Shown here in pieces: positions 18,674 through 28,058 of a DNA stretch of 64,000 nucleotides. Position 1 is the stretch's first letter; each line of letters opens with the position of its first letter. This DNA is from Aeromonas sp. RU39B (lineage in GTDB: Bacteria > Pseudomonadota > Gammaproteobacteria > Enterobacterales > Aeromonadaceae), in the NCBI RefSeq assembly GCF_900156095.1, contig NZ_FTMJ01000006.1, positions 143,312-207,311 on the forward strand. Reading direction: 5' to 3'. The notes beneath the pieces are model-generated. The model searched no databases. It had not been told where the DNA came from and saw only the letters and a program-made list of their open reading frames with translations. Both the position numbers and the translations under genes were made by a program.

Positions 18674-19300
18674 CTATTTGATTCGTCCGATTTCCAGCGC
18701 CGCCTTGTCGATCGCTTCGGCCATGGCCTGCAGGATCTCTTCGGCCGGCTCGCCATCACGAAAACGCAGTTGCAGCGCCATCTTCAGGTTGTTCATGGCC
18801 CGCTCGACATGCGGGTTATTGCGCGCCTTGGCGATACGGGAGGCCTGGGCCAGGCGGTCCATGATCTCGTCCATCACTTCGCCCTGCGCCGCGATAAAGG
18901 TTTGTCCCTCTTCGCTCAGCGCATAACGACGGCGGCCGTTTTCTGCATCGGAGGCGGTGATCATGCCGCTGCCTTCAAGCTGGGCCAGGGTTGGGTAGAT
19001 GACGCCTGAGCTCGGGCTATAATCACCGCCAGCCAGCGCTTCGATACCCTTGATCAGTTCATAACCGTGCTGGGGGCCGTTTTGCAGCAGGTGCAACACC
19101 ACCAGGCGCAAATCGCCGTGACCAAACAGACGACCGCGACCACGGCCGTGACCGCTGCGCATGCCACCCTTGCCCGGATGGCCTTCACCTTTGTGACGAC
19201 CGCCCTCGCGGCCTTCGTGTCGCTCTTCACCAGAACGACGACCTTCATGTCGCCCGCCTTCGGGTCGACCGTGATGATGACCTTCGTGGTCTTTACGCAT
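18674..19300 (-). CDS. His-rich PadR-family repressor (YqjI-like)
   Basis: A 208-residue regulator. Residues 1 to about 70 are low-complexity, rich in His, Gly, Arg and Glu (MRKDHEGHHHGRPEGGRHEG), with no cysteine. The PadR winged helix follows (LFGHGDLRLVVLHLLQNG, then HGYELIKGIEALAGG and SPSSGVIYPTLAQLE), then a dimerising helical tail. The FGHG(E/D)LRLV opening and the tail match E. coli YqjI, a nickel-responsive repressor whose His-rich extension also contains cysteines. ATG 19300 is preceded by AAAGGAG 8 bases away; an upstream ATG-equivalent at 19330 lacks a ribosome site. A perfect 10-bp palindrome lies 34-43 bases ahead. Metal binding is inference; the family assignment is firm. Confidence 0.8.
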   Translation of the reverse strand: MRKDHEGHHHGRPEGGRHEGRRSGEERHEGREGGRHKGEGHPGKGGMRSGHGRGRGRLFGHGDLRLVVLHLLQNGPQHGYELIKGIEALAGGDYSPSSGVIYPTLAQLEGSGMITASDAENGRRRYALSEEGQTFIAAQGEVMDEIMDRLAQASRIAKARNNPHVERAMNNLKMALQLRFRDGEPAEEILQAMAEAIDKAALEIGRIK

Positions 19301-19333
19301 CACATTGCTCCTTTCTCTCTTTGAATGCAAAAA

Positions 19334-19343
19334 AGATATATCT
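19334..19343. promoter_or_regulatory. Palindrome AGATATATCT upstream of the PadR gene
   Basis: A perfect 10-bp self-complementary sequence 34-43 bases upstream of the PadR start codon, where a promoter or operator should be. PadR-type repressors commonly bind their own promoter, so this is a candidate autoregulatory site. No experimental site is known to me for this organism. Confidence 0.4.
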
Positions 19344-19489
19344 AAACACTATCGAAATCAAGTTTATTGCAGCAAATTTATTCACCCGACCCACATCTAT
19401 CGGGTAACCCTCTGCGACATAAGGAGATCATTGCGAGTAATAGCGGCACAAGCCAGCCCCGATGTGCCACCCATTCCTACCAAGCCGGC

Positions 19490-20365
19490 CTAGCGTGCTG
19501 ACACAGACACAGTCTGTCCAACGCCTTTTTGCTCGCCATGGCGCTGGCGCCATTCGCGCGGCGTCATGCCCATCTCACGGGTAAAGACCACCGAGAAGTA
19601 GTTGCTGTCTTCGAAACCGCAGCGAATGGCGATATCGCTGACCAGCAGTTCGCTGTGGCAGAGCAGATAACGGGCCTGACACAGACGCAGCTGACGCAAG
19701 TAGTGATGGATGGTCATACCGGTATGCTGACGAAACAGCTGGCGCAAGGAGCGCTCGCTCACCCGCTCGCTGGCGCAGAACTGCTGAACATCAAACGGGT
19801 TTTCCAGGCTCTGGGCAAGGGTCACCATCAGCTTGTCGAGCAGCGCGCCATCCGTCGGCAGTGCAGAGGCGAGGGGTTGATAGCGATGGCGGTGCAAGGT
19901 GATCGCCAATTGCAAAAACAGGCTCTCGCACAAACTGGCAGAGAGTGGGTCATCGTCATGGCTCTCTTCATCCAGCTGGCGGATCAGCGAGCGGGCGCTA
20001 TTCAGACCATGCTCGCTTAAGCGCCAGCGCCGATCGCCACTGATAGGGGGGTTGAGCAGGGAGTGCCAATCGGCAGCAAAACAGAGCCGCTCCGGACAAT
20101 AGATAACGTTGTGCAGCAACAACTCCTGCACCGATTCATAGCTGTGTACATCATCGGCACGAATATAAAACAGATCGCCACAAGTAATTCGATAGGGGCG
20201 ACCATTAAGTACCTGTAACCCATTACCGCGCCAGACCATCACCAGCTCGCAAAATTCATGGCTGTGCTCGGCGAAAATATGCTGCGGATAACGGTCTGCC
20301 ACGGCCACCGCTTGGGTTGCCGAGCTAAAAAAATCCTCCTTTCGCAATAACAGGCGCTGACTCAC
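19490..20365 (-). CDS. rhaR: RhaR, AraC-family activator of rhaSR
   Basis: A 291-residue AraC/XylS regulator. The N-terminal sugar-binding cupin region has FAEHSHEFCELVMVWRGNG and YRITCGDLFYIRADD, very close to E. coli RhaR. The C-terminal double helix-turn-helix includes CASERVSERSLRQLFRQHTG and DIAIRCGFEDSNYFSVVFTR. RhaR responds to L-rhamnose and activates rhaSR. It lies downstream of rhaS on the same strand with an 89-bp gap, as in E. coli. The C-terminal tail (GVGQTVSVSAR) extends slightly past the usual end. Confidence 0.9.
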   Translation of the reverse strand: MSQRLLLRKEDFFSSATQAVAVADRYPQHIFAEHSHEFCELVMVWRGNGLQVLNGRPYRITCGDLFYIRADDVHSYESVQELLLHNVIYCPERLCFAADWHSLLNPPISGDRRWRLSEHGLNSARSLIRQLDEESHDDDPLSASLCESLFLQLAITLHRHRYQPLASALPTDGALLDKLMVTLAQSLENPFDVQQFCASERVSERSLRQLFRQHTGMTIHHYLRQLRLCQARYLLCHSELLVSDIAIRCGFEDSNYFSVVFTREMGMTPREWRQRHGEQKGVGQTVSVSAR

Positions 20366-20454
20366 GGCGCACTCCGAGATAGGTTCAAAGGCGCGATGCT
20401 GTCAGATTATTAAAGGCAAAAGTTTGATTATTCTCGCGTTCCTGGAAATATCCC

Positions 20455-21291
20455 CTATTGCAATACCCCATCTCGGCCTAGCCGAATATCCCTTGGGGAA
20501 TAGGTGAACTCCTTTTTGAACAAGGTGGAGAAGTGGTTGCTGTCACCAAATCCACACTGGAACGCGATATCAGTGACACTCCCCTCGCTATAACGGAGTA
20601 ATTGGCGCGCTTTGAGCAAACGCAGCCGATTGAGGTAACGCTGCGGAGTCAGGCCGGTTTTTTGCTTGAGTTGACGGTGCAAGGTGCGCAGCGACAGCGA
20701 GAACTGCTCGGCCAGCGGCTCCCAATTCACCTCTTCAGCAAAGTGGTGATCGAGCCAGGCCATGACCAGATCGAGCTGGTTGCCGTGCGTGGTTGCTTCG
20801 GCGCACAGACAGTGACGATGCAGCAATAACAGAAGCTGCATAAACAGCGCTTCGCGGGTCGCGCAGTGGGTCAGACTGCCGCTCTCGCCGCAGGCCTCCA
20901 TCTGGCGCACCACCGATTCGGCCTGCAGCAACGCCTCCTGACTAAGCCGCCAGTGAGAGGGATAGAGACCGTCGCGCTCTTCTGGCAGCAAGCGGGCAAT
21001 ATTGGTAAGAAAGGTAAATTGATCCGGCGCGCGATACAGCACATTGGTCAAACAGAGATGGTCGGTCTGTTCATAGAGGTGGTGATCCCGGTCGCGAATA
21101 AAACAGACCGATCCCCGGCTCAATGTATGGGGTTGACCGTTAAACACATGGATTCCCGTTCCTTGGGAAACCACCACGATTTCATAAAAATCATGATGAT
21201 GCTCGGGGAAGGCTATTTGCGGCGAGCGCGGTTCAATAGCTACCGAATCATGACTGGAATGAAAGAAATCTGCGCCGTGTAATTGACCCAT
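20455..21291 (-). CDS. rhaS: RhaS, AraC-family activator of the rhamnose genes
   Basis: A 278-residue protein matching E. coli RhaS (278) throughout, with a cupin ([29 protein letters not shown]) and DNA-binding helices ([38 protein letters not shown]). It binds L-rhamnose and activates rhaBA and transport genes with CRP. It is divergent from rhaB across a 312-bp region that contains a CRP-like site. Note that the binding protein of the rhamnose ABC transporter is also called RhaS in rhizobia; this gene is the regulator. Confidence 0.93.
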   Translation of the reverse strand: MGQLHGADFFHSSHDSVAIEPRSPQIAFPEHHHDFYEIVVVSQGTGIHVFNGQPHTLSRGSVCFIRDRDHHLYEQTDHLCLTNVLYRAPDQFTFLTNIARLLPEERDGLYPSHWRLSQEALLQAESVVRQMEACGESGSLTHCATREALFMQLLLLLHRHCLCAEATTHGNQLDLVMAWLDHHFAEEVNWEPLAEQFSLSLRTLHRQLKQKTGLTPQRYLNRLRLLKARQLLRYSEGSVTDIAFQCGFGDSNHFSTLFKKEFTYSPRDIRLGRDGVLQ

Positions 21292-21603
21292 TTTCGTTCA
21301 CCTTTCTGTCCCTGATGGCGAGATAGTAATGAAGGGGAGGCCAATAAACCTTGATTTTTCGGTAACGAAGTTGTTAATCCCGACCTTGATTTAAAGAATG
21401 GTCCGACGCATTGAAAATTTGTGGGGAGTATCACATTCCCCTTCCCTCGCCCCTCTTTCATAGCAATTTGTGAAGCCGCTCACGAGTACCTTTATTTCTT
21501 TGCCAGTGTGCCGCGTTTCGATGGCATTGAAACGAAGGAGCCTAGCCTGCTGCGTTTTTACACTGGCGACTATCAACTTGGATATGTCAGCAAGGATAGC
21601 GCC
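21292..21603. promoter_or_regulatory. rhaS-rhaB divergent promoter region with a CRP-like site
   Basis: A 312-bp region. A CRP-like site TGTGG-N6-TCACA is at 21420-21435 (one mismatch in the conserved TGTGA/TCACA arms). A candidate RhaS half-site at 21496-21512 (TTCTTTGCCAGTGTGCC) agrees with the E. coli rhaBAD half-site, as I remember it, at about 12 of 17 positions; its partner is not clear. The spacing to the CRP site differs from E. coli. The frame of rhaB is open up to 21421, but no good ribosome site precedes any earlier start. Confidence 0.55.
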
Positions 21604-23076
21604 ATGACCCTTCGTCACTGCATTGCCGTGGATCTGGGCGCCTCGAGCGGCCGCGTCATGCTGGGCCGTTTTGATGGCGAGCAGCGCCAGCTCTCTCTTT
21701 TGCAACTGCACCGCTTTACCAATCATCTGGTCAACCGGGGTGAACAAGTCTGCTGGGATGTCGAAGCGCTTGAGCACGAAATTCGCCACGGACTGCAGCT
21801 GGCTTGCCAGCGCGGCATCACTATCGACAGCATCGGCATCGACACCTGGGGGGTGGATTATGTGCTGATCGACGGCGACGGAACGCGGGTTGCTCAAGCA
21901 GTGGCCTACCGCGACGGGCGAACCGACGGGGTGATGGCCAAGGCGCAGGAGCAACTCGGTGCGGCCGAGATCTACCGGCGCACCGGCATCCAGTTTCTGC
22001 CGTTTAACACCCTTTACCAGTTGCGCGCCCAGAGCCTGTTGGCGGATGAGTTAAGCGATCAGGTCGCGCACGCCCTGATGATTCCCGACTACCTGCACTA
22101 TCGCCTGACCGGCCAGCTCAACTGGGAATACACCAACGCCACCACCACCCAACTGCTCAATATCGACAGCGGCGAGTGGGACGATCACTTGCTGGCATGG
22201 AGCGGTGCGCCGCGCCACTGGTTTGGCAAGCTGACCCAGCCCGGCACCGTGATTGGCCACTGGCAAAGCCCGCAAGGACAAACCATTGCGGTGATCTGCG
22301 TGGCGACCCACGACACCGCCAGCGCCGTATTGGCCACCCCACTGCAAGAGCCGGACAGCGCCTATCTCTCATCGGGCACCTGGTCGTTGATGGGCTTTGA
22401 GAGCCTTACCCCTTACCGGGGCGCTGACGCGCTGGCGGCCAACATCACCAATGAGGGCGGCGCCGAGGGGCGCTTTCGGGTGCTCAAAAACATCATGGGA
22501 CTGTGGCTGCTGCAACGGGTTTGCAGCGAGCGCGCCATCACCGATCTGCCCGCGCTGATTGAACAGGCGCGCCAACTGCCTGCGGCCACTTTCGTCATCA
22601 ATCCCAACGACAGCCGCTTTATCAACCCGCCCAGCATGTGCGCCGCCATTCAGGAGGCCTGCCGCCAAAGCGGACAACCCCTACCACAGAGCAATGCCGA
22701 GCTGGCCCGCTGCATCTTTGACAGTCTGGCGCTGCTCTATGCCGAGGTGCTCGCTGAATTGGCCAAGCTGCGCGGCCGCCCCTTCTCGCACCTGCATGTG
22801 GTGGGCGGCGGCAGCCAGAACCATTTTCTTAACCAGTTGTGCGCCGATGCCTGCGCCATTGCGGTGGTTGCCGGCCCCATCGAAGCATCGACCTTGGGCA
22901 ATATCGGCTGCCAGCTGATCGCTCTCGGCGAGCTGGCCGATGTCAGTGCCGTGCGCCGACTGATAGCCCAGAGCCAACCCCTGCTCACTTTCGAGCCCCA
23001 ATCCCGCAGCGAGCTGGCCCGCCTCGGCGCCCGTTATCGCCACCACGAACATCTCGATAAGGAGACGTGTGCATGA
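21604..23076 (+). CDS. rhaB: L-rhamnulokinase
   Basis: A 490-residue FGGY-family sugar kinase (E. coli RhaB 489) that phosphorylates L-rhamnulose to L-rhamnulose-1-phosphate. The first ATP-binding segment [19 protein letters not shown] is at the N-terminus; [14 protein letters not shown] and the adenosine-site segment [20 protein letters not shown] follow. ATG 21604 is chosen because AAGGA is 8 bases upstream and the length fits; the 61-codon upstream extension has no family similarity. The stop overlaps the rhaA start in ATGA. Confidence 0.95.
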   Translation: MTLRHCIAVDLGASSGRVMLGRFDGEQRQLSLLQLHRFTNHLVNRGEQVCWDVEALEHEIRHGLQLACQRGITIDSIGIDTWGVDYVLIDGDGTRVAQAVAYRDGRTDGVMAKAQEQLGAAEIYRRTGIQFLPFNTLYQLRAQSLLADELSDQVAHALMIPDYLHYRLTGQLNWEYTNATTTQLLNIDSGEWDDHLLAWSGAPRHWFGKLTQPGTVIGHWQSPQGQTIAVICVATHDTASAVLATPLQEPDSAYLSSGTWSLMGFESLTPYRGADALAANITNEGGAEGRFRVLKNIMGLWLLQRVCSERAITDLPALIEQARQLPAATFVINPNDSRFINPPSMCAAIQEACRQSGQPLPQSNAELARCIFDSLALLYAEVLAELAKLRGRPFSHLHVVGGGSQNHFLNQLCADACAIAVVAGPIEASTLGNIGCQLIALGELADVSAVRRLIAQSQPLLTFEPQSRSELARLGARYRHHEHLDKETCA

Positions 23077-24332
23077 CCACCCATATCCATCAATCCTGGG
23101 AGCTGGCCAAGGCCCGCTTTGCCGCCATTGGCGTCGATGCCGAGGAGGCGCTGCGTCTACTCGACACCCTGCCCGTCTCGATGCACTGTTGGCAGGGCGA
23201 CGACGTGAGCGGCTTTGAAAATCCAGAGGGTTCCCTGACAGGCGGAATTCAGGCTACCGGTAACTATCCAGGCAAGGCCCGTAATGCCGCCGAACTGCGC
23301 GCCGATCTGGAGCAGGCGATGCGCCTGATCCCCGGCCCCAAGCGTCTCAATCTGCACGCTATTTATCTGGAAGCCGACGGCAAGGTAGAGCGTAACGACA
23401 TTCAGCCCGAGCACTTTGCCGGCTGGGTGGCCTGGGCCAAAGCGCACAAGATGGGGCTCGATTTTAACCCCTCCTGCTTCTCCCACCCGCTCAGTGCCGA
23501 TGGTTTTACCCTGTCGCACTCCAACCCGGACATCCGCCGCTTCTGGATTGAGCACTGCCAGGCCAGTCGCCGCGTGTCGGCCTATTTCGGCCGTGAACTT
23601 GGTACCGCCTCGGTCATGAACATCTGGATCCCGGATGGCATGAAAGATCAACCGGTAGATCGGCTGGCACCGCGCGAGCGGCTGCTCAGTGCCCTTGATG
23701 AGGTGATTGCCGAGAAGTTTGACCAAAAGCACCACATCGATGCGGTAGAGAGCAAGCTGTTTGGCATCGGCGCCGAGAGCTACACCGTCGGCTCCAACGA
23801 GTTCTACATGGGCTATGCCACCAGCCGCCAGACTGCACTGTGTCTCGATGCCGGCCACTTCCACCCGACCGAGGTCATCTCGGACAAGATTGCCAGCGCC
23901 ATGCTCTATGTGCCGCGCCTGCTGCTGCACGTCAGCCGTCCGGTGCGCTGGGACAGCGACCACGTGGTGCTGCTCGATGACGAAACCCAGGCCATTGCCT
24001 GCGAGATTGTGCGTCATCGTCTGTTTGATCGGGTGCACATCGGGCTCGACTTCTTTGACGCATCGATCAACCGCATCGCCGCCTGGGTCATCGGTACCCG
24101 CAACATGAAAAAAGCGCTGCTGCGCGCCCTGCTCGAGCCCACCGGGCAGCTGCGTCAACTCGAACTGGAAGGGGATTACACCGCCCGTCTGGCACTGCTG
24201 GAAGAGCAAAAATCCCTGCCCTGGCAGGCGGTGTGGGAGATGTATTGCCTGCGCCACGACACCCCGGCTGATGCGGCCTGGCTGGGTGATGTGCGCCACT
24301 ACGAGCAGCACACCCTGCGCCTTCGCACCTAA
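23073..24332 (+). CDS. rhaA: L-rhamnose isomerase
   Basis: A 419-residue enzyme, the same length as E. coli RhaA, converting L-rhamnose to L-rhamnulose with a divalent metal. Recognisable segments are [19 protein letters not shown] near the N-terminus, [37 protein letters not shown] and [17 protein letters not shown], which carry the metal- and substrate-binding His, Asp and Glu. AAGGAG lies 8 bases before ATG 23073. In E. coli rhaD follows; here the next gene is a transporter binding protein. Confidence 0.96.
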   Translation: MTTHIHQSWELAKARFAAIGVDAEEALRLLDTLPVSMHCWQGDDVSGFENPEGSLTGGIQATGNYPGKARNAAELRADLEQAMRLIPGPKRLNLHAIYLEADGKVERNDIQPEHFAGWVAWAKAHKMGLDFNPSCFSHPLSADGFTLSHSNPDIRRFWIEHCQASRRVSAYFGRELGTASVMNIWIPDGMKDQPVDRLAPRERLLSALDEVIAEKFDQKHHIDAVESKLFGIGAESYTVGSNEFYMGYATSRQTALCLDAGHFHPTEVISDKIASAMLYVPRLLLHVSRPVRWDSDHVVLLDDETQAIACEIVRHRLFDRVHIGLDFFDASINRIAAWVIGTRNMKKALLRALLEPTGQLRQLELEGDYTARLALLEEQKSLPWQAVWEMYCLRHDTPADAAWLGDVRHYEQHTLRLRT

Positions 24333-24367
24333 ATCCGGACGCTGCCATCACCGGCGGCGCACCCGGT

Positions 24368-24408
24368 AGCGCAAGCGCAGCGGCGCATCTGCTCGCAGCG
24401 CTTGCGCT
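24368..24408 (+). terminator. Hairpin between rhaA and the rhamnose-binding protein gene
   Basis: An 11-bp perfect stem AGCGCAAGCGC (24368-24378) / GCGCTTGCGCT (24398-24408) with a 19-nt loop. It is followed by AAGCC, with no T run, so it is more likely an mRNA-processing or attenuation element than a full terminator. It divides the catabolic and transport parts of the operon. Confidence 0.45.
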
Positions 24409-24499
24409 TAAGCCTCACGCTCTCTTGGCTATCTGGCCGGGGGGCGAAGAGATAACCCTGTTCCCTGCACACTGAGTCATTAAAGGTGGAGTACACACA

Positions 24500-25492
24500 A
24501 TGAAATTAACAAAAATCGCCTGTTGTACCTTCGCCCTGGCCACTCTGGCGTTTTCCGGCACTGCGCTTGCCGAGGTCAAGATCGCCCTGGTTGCGAAATC
24601 ATTAGGTAACGGCTTTTTCGAGGCGGCCAACGTCGGCGCCCAGGAGGCTGCCAAGGAGATAGGTGACGTCAAGGTCATCTATACCGGCCCGACCACGACC
24701 ACGGCCGAAGCCCAGATTGAAGTGCTCAATGGTCTGATTGCCCAGGGCGTGGATGCCATTGCCATCTCCGCCAATGACCCGGATGCCGTGGTGCCAGTGC
24801 TCAAAAAAGCCATGCAGCGCGGCATCAAGGTGGTGTCTTGGGATTCTGGCGTGGCCAAGCCGGGTCGCCAGATCCACCTCAACCCCTCCAACAACGCCCT
24901 GATCGGCGAAACCAACGTCAAGCTGGCTGCCGACGCGCTCAAGGCACTGAAAGTCGACAAGGGTGATGTGGCTATCCTCAGCGCCACTCCCACCTCCACC
25001 AACCAGAACATCTGGATTGGCGAGATGAAAAAAGTGCTGCCCAAGTATCCGTCGGTCAACCTGGTCACCGTCGCTTACGGCGATGACCTCTCCGACAAGA
25101 GCTACCGGGAAGCAGTTGGTCTGCTCAAGTCTTACCCGGATTTGAAGGTCATCGTCTCGCCCTCCTCGGTCGGTATCGTGGCCGCTGCGCAAGCGGTCAA
25201 AGATCAGGGCAAGATTGGCAAGGTGTTTGTCACCGGGCTGGGCCTGCCTTCCGAGATGGCCGGAGCCATCAAGTCGGGCGCCTCGCTCAATTTCGCCATC
25301 TGGAATCCGATCGATCTGGGCTACGCCGCGACTTATCTGGCGGACGATCTGGTCAAGGGCTCAGCGACCAAGACCGAAGCGAGCATGGGCAAACTGGGTA
25401 AGGTGCAGCTCGACGCTGACGGCGCCGGCGCCATGGCCGAGCCGTTTGTCTACGACGCTAGCAATATCGACAAGTTCTCGAAAATCTTCTGA
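24500..25492 (+). CDS. Rhamnose ABC transporter, periplasmic binding protein
   Basis: A 330-residue type-I sugar-binding protein. A signal peptide is visible (MKLTKIACCTFALATLAFSG, cleavage near ALA-EV at residue 24). The mature part has KSLGNGFFEAANVGAQEAAK, AISANDPDAVVPVLKKAM and TGLGLPSEMAGAIKSG, matching the RhaS binding-protein group of the sugar ABC family. Its position after rhaBA and before an ATPase and two permeases fits L-rhamnose import as in the rhizobial RhaSTPQ system. I leave the symbol empty because rhaS is used here for the regulator. Other close relatives bind autoinducer-2 (LsrB), so substrate is inferred from context. Confidence 0.82.
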   Translation: MKLTKIACCTFALATLAFSGTALAEVKIALVAKSLGNGFFEAANVGAQEAAKEIGDVKVIYTGPTTTTAEAQIEVLNGLIAQGVDAIAISANDPDAVVPVLKKAMQRGIKVVSWDSGVAKPGRQIHLNPSNNALIGETNVKLAADALKALKVDKGDVAILSATPTSTNQNIWIGEMKKVLPKYPSVNLVTVAYGDDLSDKSYREAVGLLKSYPDLKVIVSPSSVGIVAAAQAVKDQGKIGKVFVTGLGLPSEMAGAIKSGASLNFAIWNPIDLGYAATYLADDLVKGSATKTEASMGKLGKVQLDADGAGAMAEPFVYDASNIDKFSKIF

Positions 25493-25500
25493 TTGGGCCT

Positions 25501-25525
25501 CCCCTCTCCCGGCTCGGGAGAGGGG
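25501..25525 (+). terminator. GC-rich hairpin between binding protein and ATPase genes
   Basis: A perfect 11-bp stem CCCCTCTCCCG (25501-25511) / CGGGAGAGGGG (25515-25525) with a 3-nt loop, followed by TTTGC. Its place between the gene for the abundant binding protein and the gene for the scarce ATPase suggests 3'-end protection or partial termination that sets the ratio of subunits. Confidence 0.55.
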
Positions 25526-25542
25526 TTTGCAGGAGCATGATC

Positions 25543-27054
25543 ATGACGGCATCCACACCGCTGCTCTCTCTCAAAGGCATCACCAAGATTTTCCCTGGTG
25601 TCCGCGCTCTCGAGAACGTGCAGCTCGATCTCTGGCCCGGCCAAGTCACCGCCTTGATTGGTGAGAACGGTGCGGGCAAGTCCACCCTGGTCAAGGTCAT
25701 GACCGGTATCTACCAGCCTGACGAGGGTGAACTGCTCTATAAAGATATTCCCATCACTCTGCCAACCCCGGAGTCGGCTCACAAGATGGGGATCACCGCC
25801 ATTCATCAGGAGACCGTGCTGTTTGATGAGCTGTCGGTCACCGAGAACATTTTTGTCGGCCAGTACATCCACAAGGGGTGGCTCAAGAAGCTCGACTGGC
25901 CAGCCATGCATCAGAAAGCACGCGAGATTCTGGATCGTCTCGAGGTGCAGATTGATCCGCGCGCCATTTTAAAAACCCTGAGTATCGCCCAGCGTCATAT
26001 GGTGGCGATTGCCCGCGCCCTCTCGTTTGAGGCGCAGGTGGTCATCCTTGACGAGCCAACCGCCGCCCTCTCGCAGCACGAGATTCTCGAGTTCTATCAA
26101 ATCGTCGAGCGGCTCAAGCAGGAGGGCAAGGCCATCCTGTTTATCTCCCACAAGTTCGACGAGATCTTCGAGCTGGCGGACCACTACACCATACTGCGCG
26201 ATGGCGCCTATATCGGCTCCGGCGCCATGAGTGACATCACCGAAGAGAAAATGGTGGCCATGATGGTCGGTCGCGCCATCACCCAGACCTACCCCAAGGT
26301 GGCCTGCGAGTGGGGCGAAACCGTGCTGGAGGTGCGCGATCTCTGCCACCCCACCGAGTTTGCCCACATCAACTTTGCCCTGAAAAAGGGGGAGATCCTC
26401 GGCTTCTACGGTCTGGTCGGTGCCGGCCGCACCGAGCTAATGCAGGCGCTCTCGGGAGTGTCACAGCCCTCATCCGGGCAGATCATCCTGTGCGGCAAAC
26501 CGGTCCACTTTCACCAGCCGGCCGATGCCATTGGCGCCGGGATCGTCTGCGTACCGGAAGAGCGGCAAAAGCAGGGCGCCATCATCGAGCTGCCGATTGC
26601 CCAGAACATCAGTCTGCCCCAACTCGACCGGCTCAATCCAAACGGCGTGCTGCACGACGATCTGGAGTGGGCGCTGGCCGACGAGTTCGCCAAGCGGTTA
26701 CAGGTCAAGGCCTTCAGCTGGCAACAACCGGTCGAAACCCTCTCTGGCGGCAATCAGCAGAAGGTGGTGATCAGTAAATGGCTCGCCACCCACCCCACTG
26801 TCATCATCCTCGACGAGCCGACCAAGGGGATCGACATCGGCTCCAAGGCGGCGGTGCATCAGTTTATGTCCGAGCTGGTGGCGCAGGGGTTGGCGGTGAT
26901 CATGGTCTCCTCCGAGCTGCCGGAGGTGATGGGCATGGCCGATCGCATTCTGGTCATGCACGAAGGGCTGATGGTCGCCGAGTATCAGGCTGGCGAGGCC
27001 ACGGCAGAAACCATCGTGAGCGCCGCCAGTGGCGCCGGTAAGGAGGCCGCATGA
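25543..27054 (+). CDS. Rhamnose ABC transporter, ATP-binding protein
   Basis: A 503-residue duplicated ABC ATPase of the sugar type. Domain 1 has Walker A GENGAGKSTL, the relaxed signature LSIAQRHMVAIARAL and Walker B VVILDEPTAAL. Domain 2 has the degenerate P-loop GLVGAGRTELMQAL, the canonical signature LSGGNQQKVVISKWL and Walker B VIILDEPTKGIDIG. This asymmetry is normal for the RbsA/XylG class. AGGAG (25531-25535) is 1 base from ATG 25537 but 7 from ATG 25543, so the second is preferred. The last codons overlap the next gene. It corresponds to RhaT of the rhizobial system. Confidence 0.87.
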   Translation: MTASTPLLSLKGITKIFPGVRALENVQLDLWPGQVTALIGENGAGKSTLVKVMTGIYQPDEGELLYKDIPITLPTPESAHKMGITAIHQETVLFDELSVTENIFVGQYIHKGWLKKLDWPAMHQKAREILDRLEVQIDPRAILKTLSIAQRHMVAIARALSFEAQVVILDEPTAALSQHEILEFYQIVERLKQEGKAILFISHKFDEIFELADHYTILRDGAYIGSGAMSDITEEKMVAMMVGRAITQTYPKVACEWGETVLEVRDLCHPTEFAHINFALKKGEILGFYGLVGAGRTELMQALSGVSQPSSGQIILCGKPVHFHQPADAIGAGIVCVPEERQKQGAIIELPIAQNISLPQLDRLNPNGVLHDDLEWALADEFAKRLQVKAFSWQQPVETLSGGNQQKVVISKWLATHPTVIILDEPTKGIDIGSKAAVHQFMSELVAQGLAVIMVSSELPEVMGMADRILVMHEGLMVAEYQAGEATAETIVSAASGAGKEAA

Positions 27055-28058
27055 TGTGGCAACAACTGCTTAAGAACCGCGAGGCGCTGCTGGCCGGCGT
27101 GATCCTGCTGATGGTGGCAGCCATTGGCAGTCGCGTTCCCTCGTTTGTGGCGCCCGGTAATCTGGTGGAGATCTTCAATGACACCTCCATCCTTATCATT
27201 CTGGCGCTTGGCCAGATGATGGTATTGCTGACCAAGGGCATCGACCTGTCGATGGCGGCCAATCTGGCGCTGACCGGCATGATAGTGGCCCTGCTGAACT
27301 TCCATCACCCCGAGATCCCGGTGTGGGCCCTGCTGCTGCTCGCCACCCTGCTGGGCCTGCTGATGGGCGCCATCAACGGCCTGCTGGTGTGGAAGCTCGG
27401 CATTCCGGCCATCGTGGTGACGCTCGGCACCATGAGCATCTATCGCGGCATCATCTTTCTGCTCTCGGACGGTGGCTGGATCAATGCCCACCAGATGAGT
27501 GCCGATTTTCTCGGCTTACCGCGCAGCGTGCTGCTCGGCTTGCCGCTGCTGAGCTGGTGCGCCATCGCAGTGCTGCTGGTCGTGGGGTATTTCCTGCGCT
27601 ACAGCCGTACCGGCCGGGCGCTCTACACCGCCGGTGGGAACGCCACCGCGGCCTACTACACCGGGATCAACGCCGGCAAGATGCAGTTTGTCAGCTTCTG
27701 CCTCTCCGGCGCGCTGGCGGGATTTTGCGGTTATCTGTGGATATCCCGTTTTGCGGTTGCCTATGTTGACGTGGCTAACGGTTTTGAGCTGCAGGTAGTG
27801 GCAGCCTGTGTGATTGGCAGCGTCAGTACCACGGGCGGAACCGGTCGGGTGCTTGGCTGCCTGTGCGGTGCGCTGTTTCTGGGTGTCATCAACAACGCCC
27901 TGCCGGTGATCGGCATCTCTCCCTTCTGGCAGATGGCCATCTCCGGCACCGTGATTGTGATTGCAGTTCTGCTCAATGAGCGGGGCAACCAGCGCAAGGG
28001 ACGCCTCATCCTGCGTGATGCGGCGCTGGCCCACCAGCAACAGGGGGTGAGATCATGA
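27051..28058 (+). CDS. rhaP: Rhamnose ABC transporter permease (RhaP-like)
   Basis: A 335-residue inner-membrane protein of the BPD_transp_2 type with about 8-10 hydrophobic segments. It has the conserved LALGQMMVLLTKGIDLSMAA, the segment GIPAIVVTLGTMSIYRGI, and the cytoplasmic coupling loop TGRALYTAGGNATAAYYTGI. AAGGAGG is well placed before ATG 27051, inside the end of the ATPase gene. The stop overlaps the next permease start by ATGA. The symbol follows gene order in the rhizobial rhaSTPQ cluster. Confidence 0.82.
   Translation: MMWQQLLKNREALLAGVILLMVAAIGSRVPSFVAPGNLVEIFNDTSILIILALGQMMVLLTKGIDLSMAANLALTGMIVALLNFHHPEIPVWALLLLATLLGLLMGAINGLLVWKLGIPAIVVTLGTMSIYRGIIFLLSDGGWINAHQMSADFLGLPRSVLLGLPLLSWCAIAVLLVVGYFLRYSRTGRALYTAGGNATAAYYTGINAGKMQFVSFCLSGALAGFCGYLWISRFAVAYVDVANGFELQVVAACVIGSVSTTGGTGRVLGCLCGALFLGVINNALPVIGISPFWQMAISGTVIVIAVLLNERGNQRKGRLILRDAALAHQQQGVRS

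Noticed and set aside
19305..19493. A small plus-strand open frame between the PadR gene and rhaR
   Set aside because: It overlaps the PadR start region and palindrome, has no ribosome site and shows no family features.
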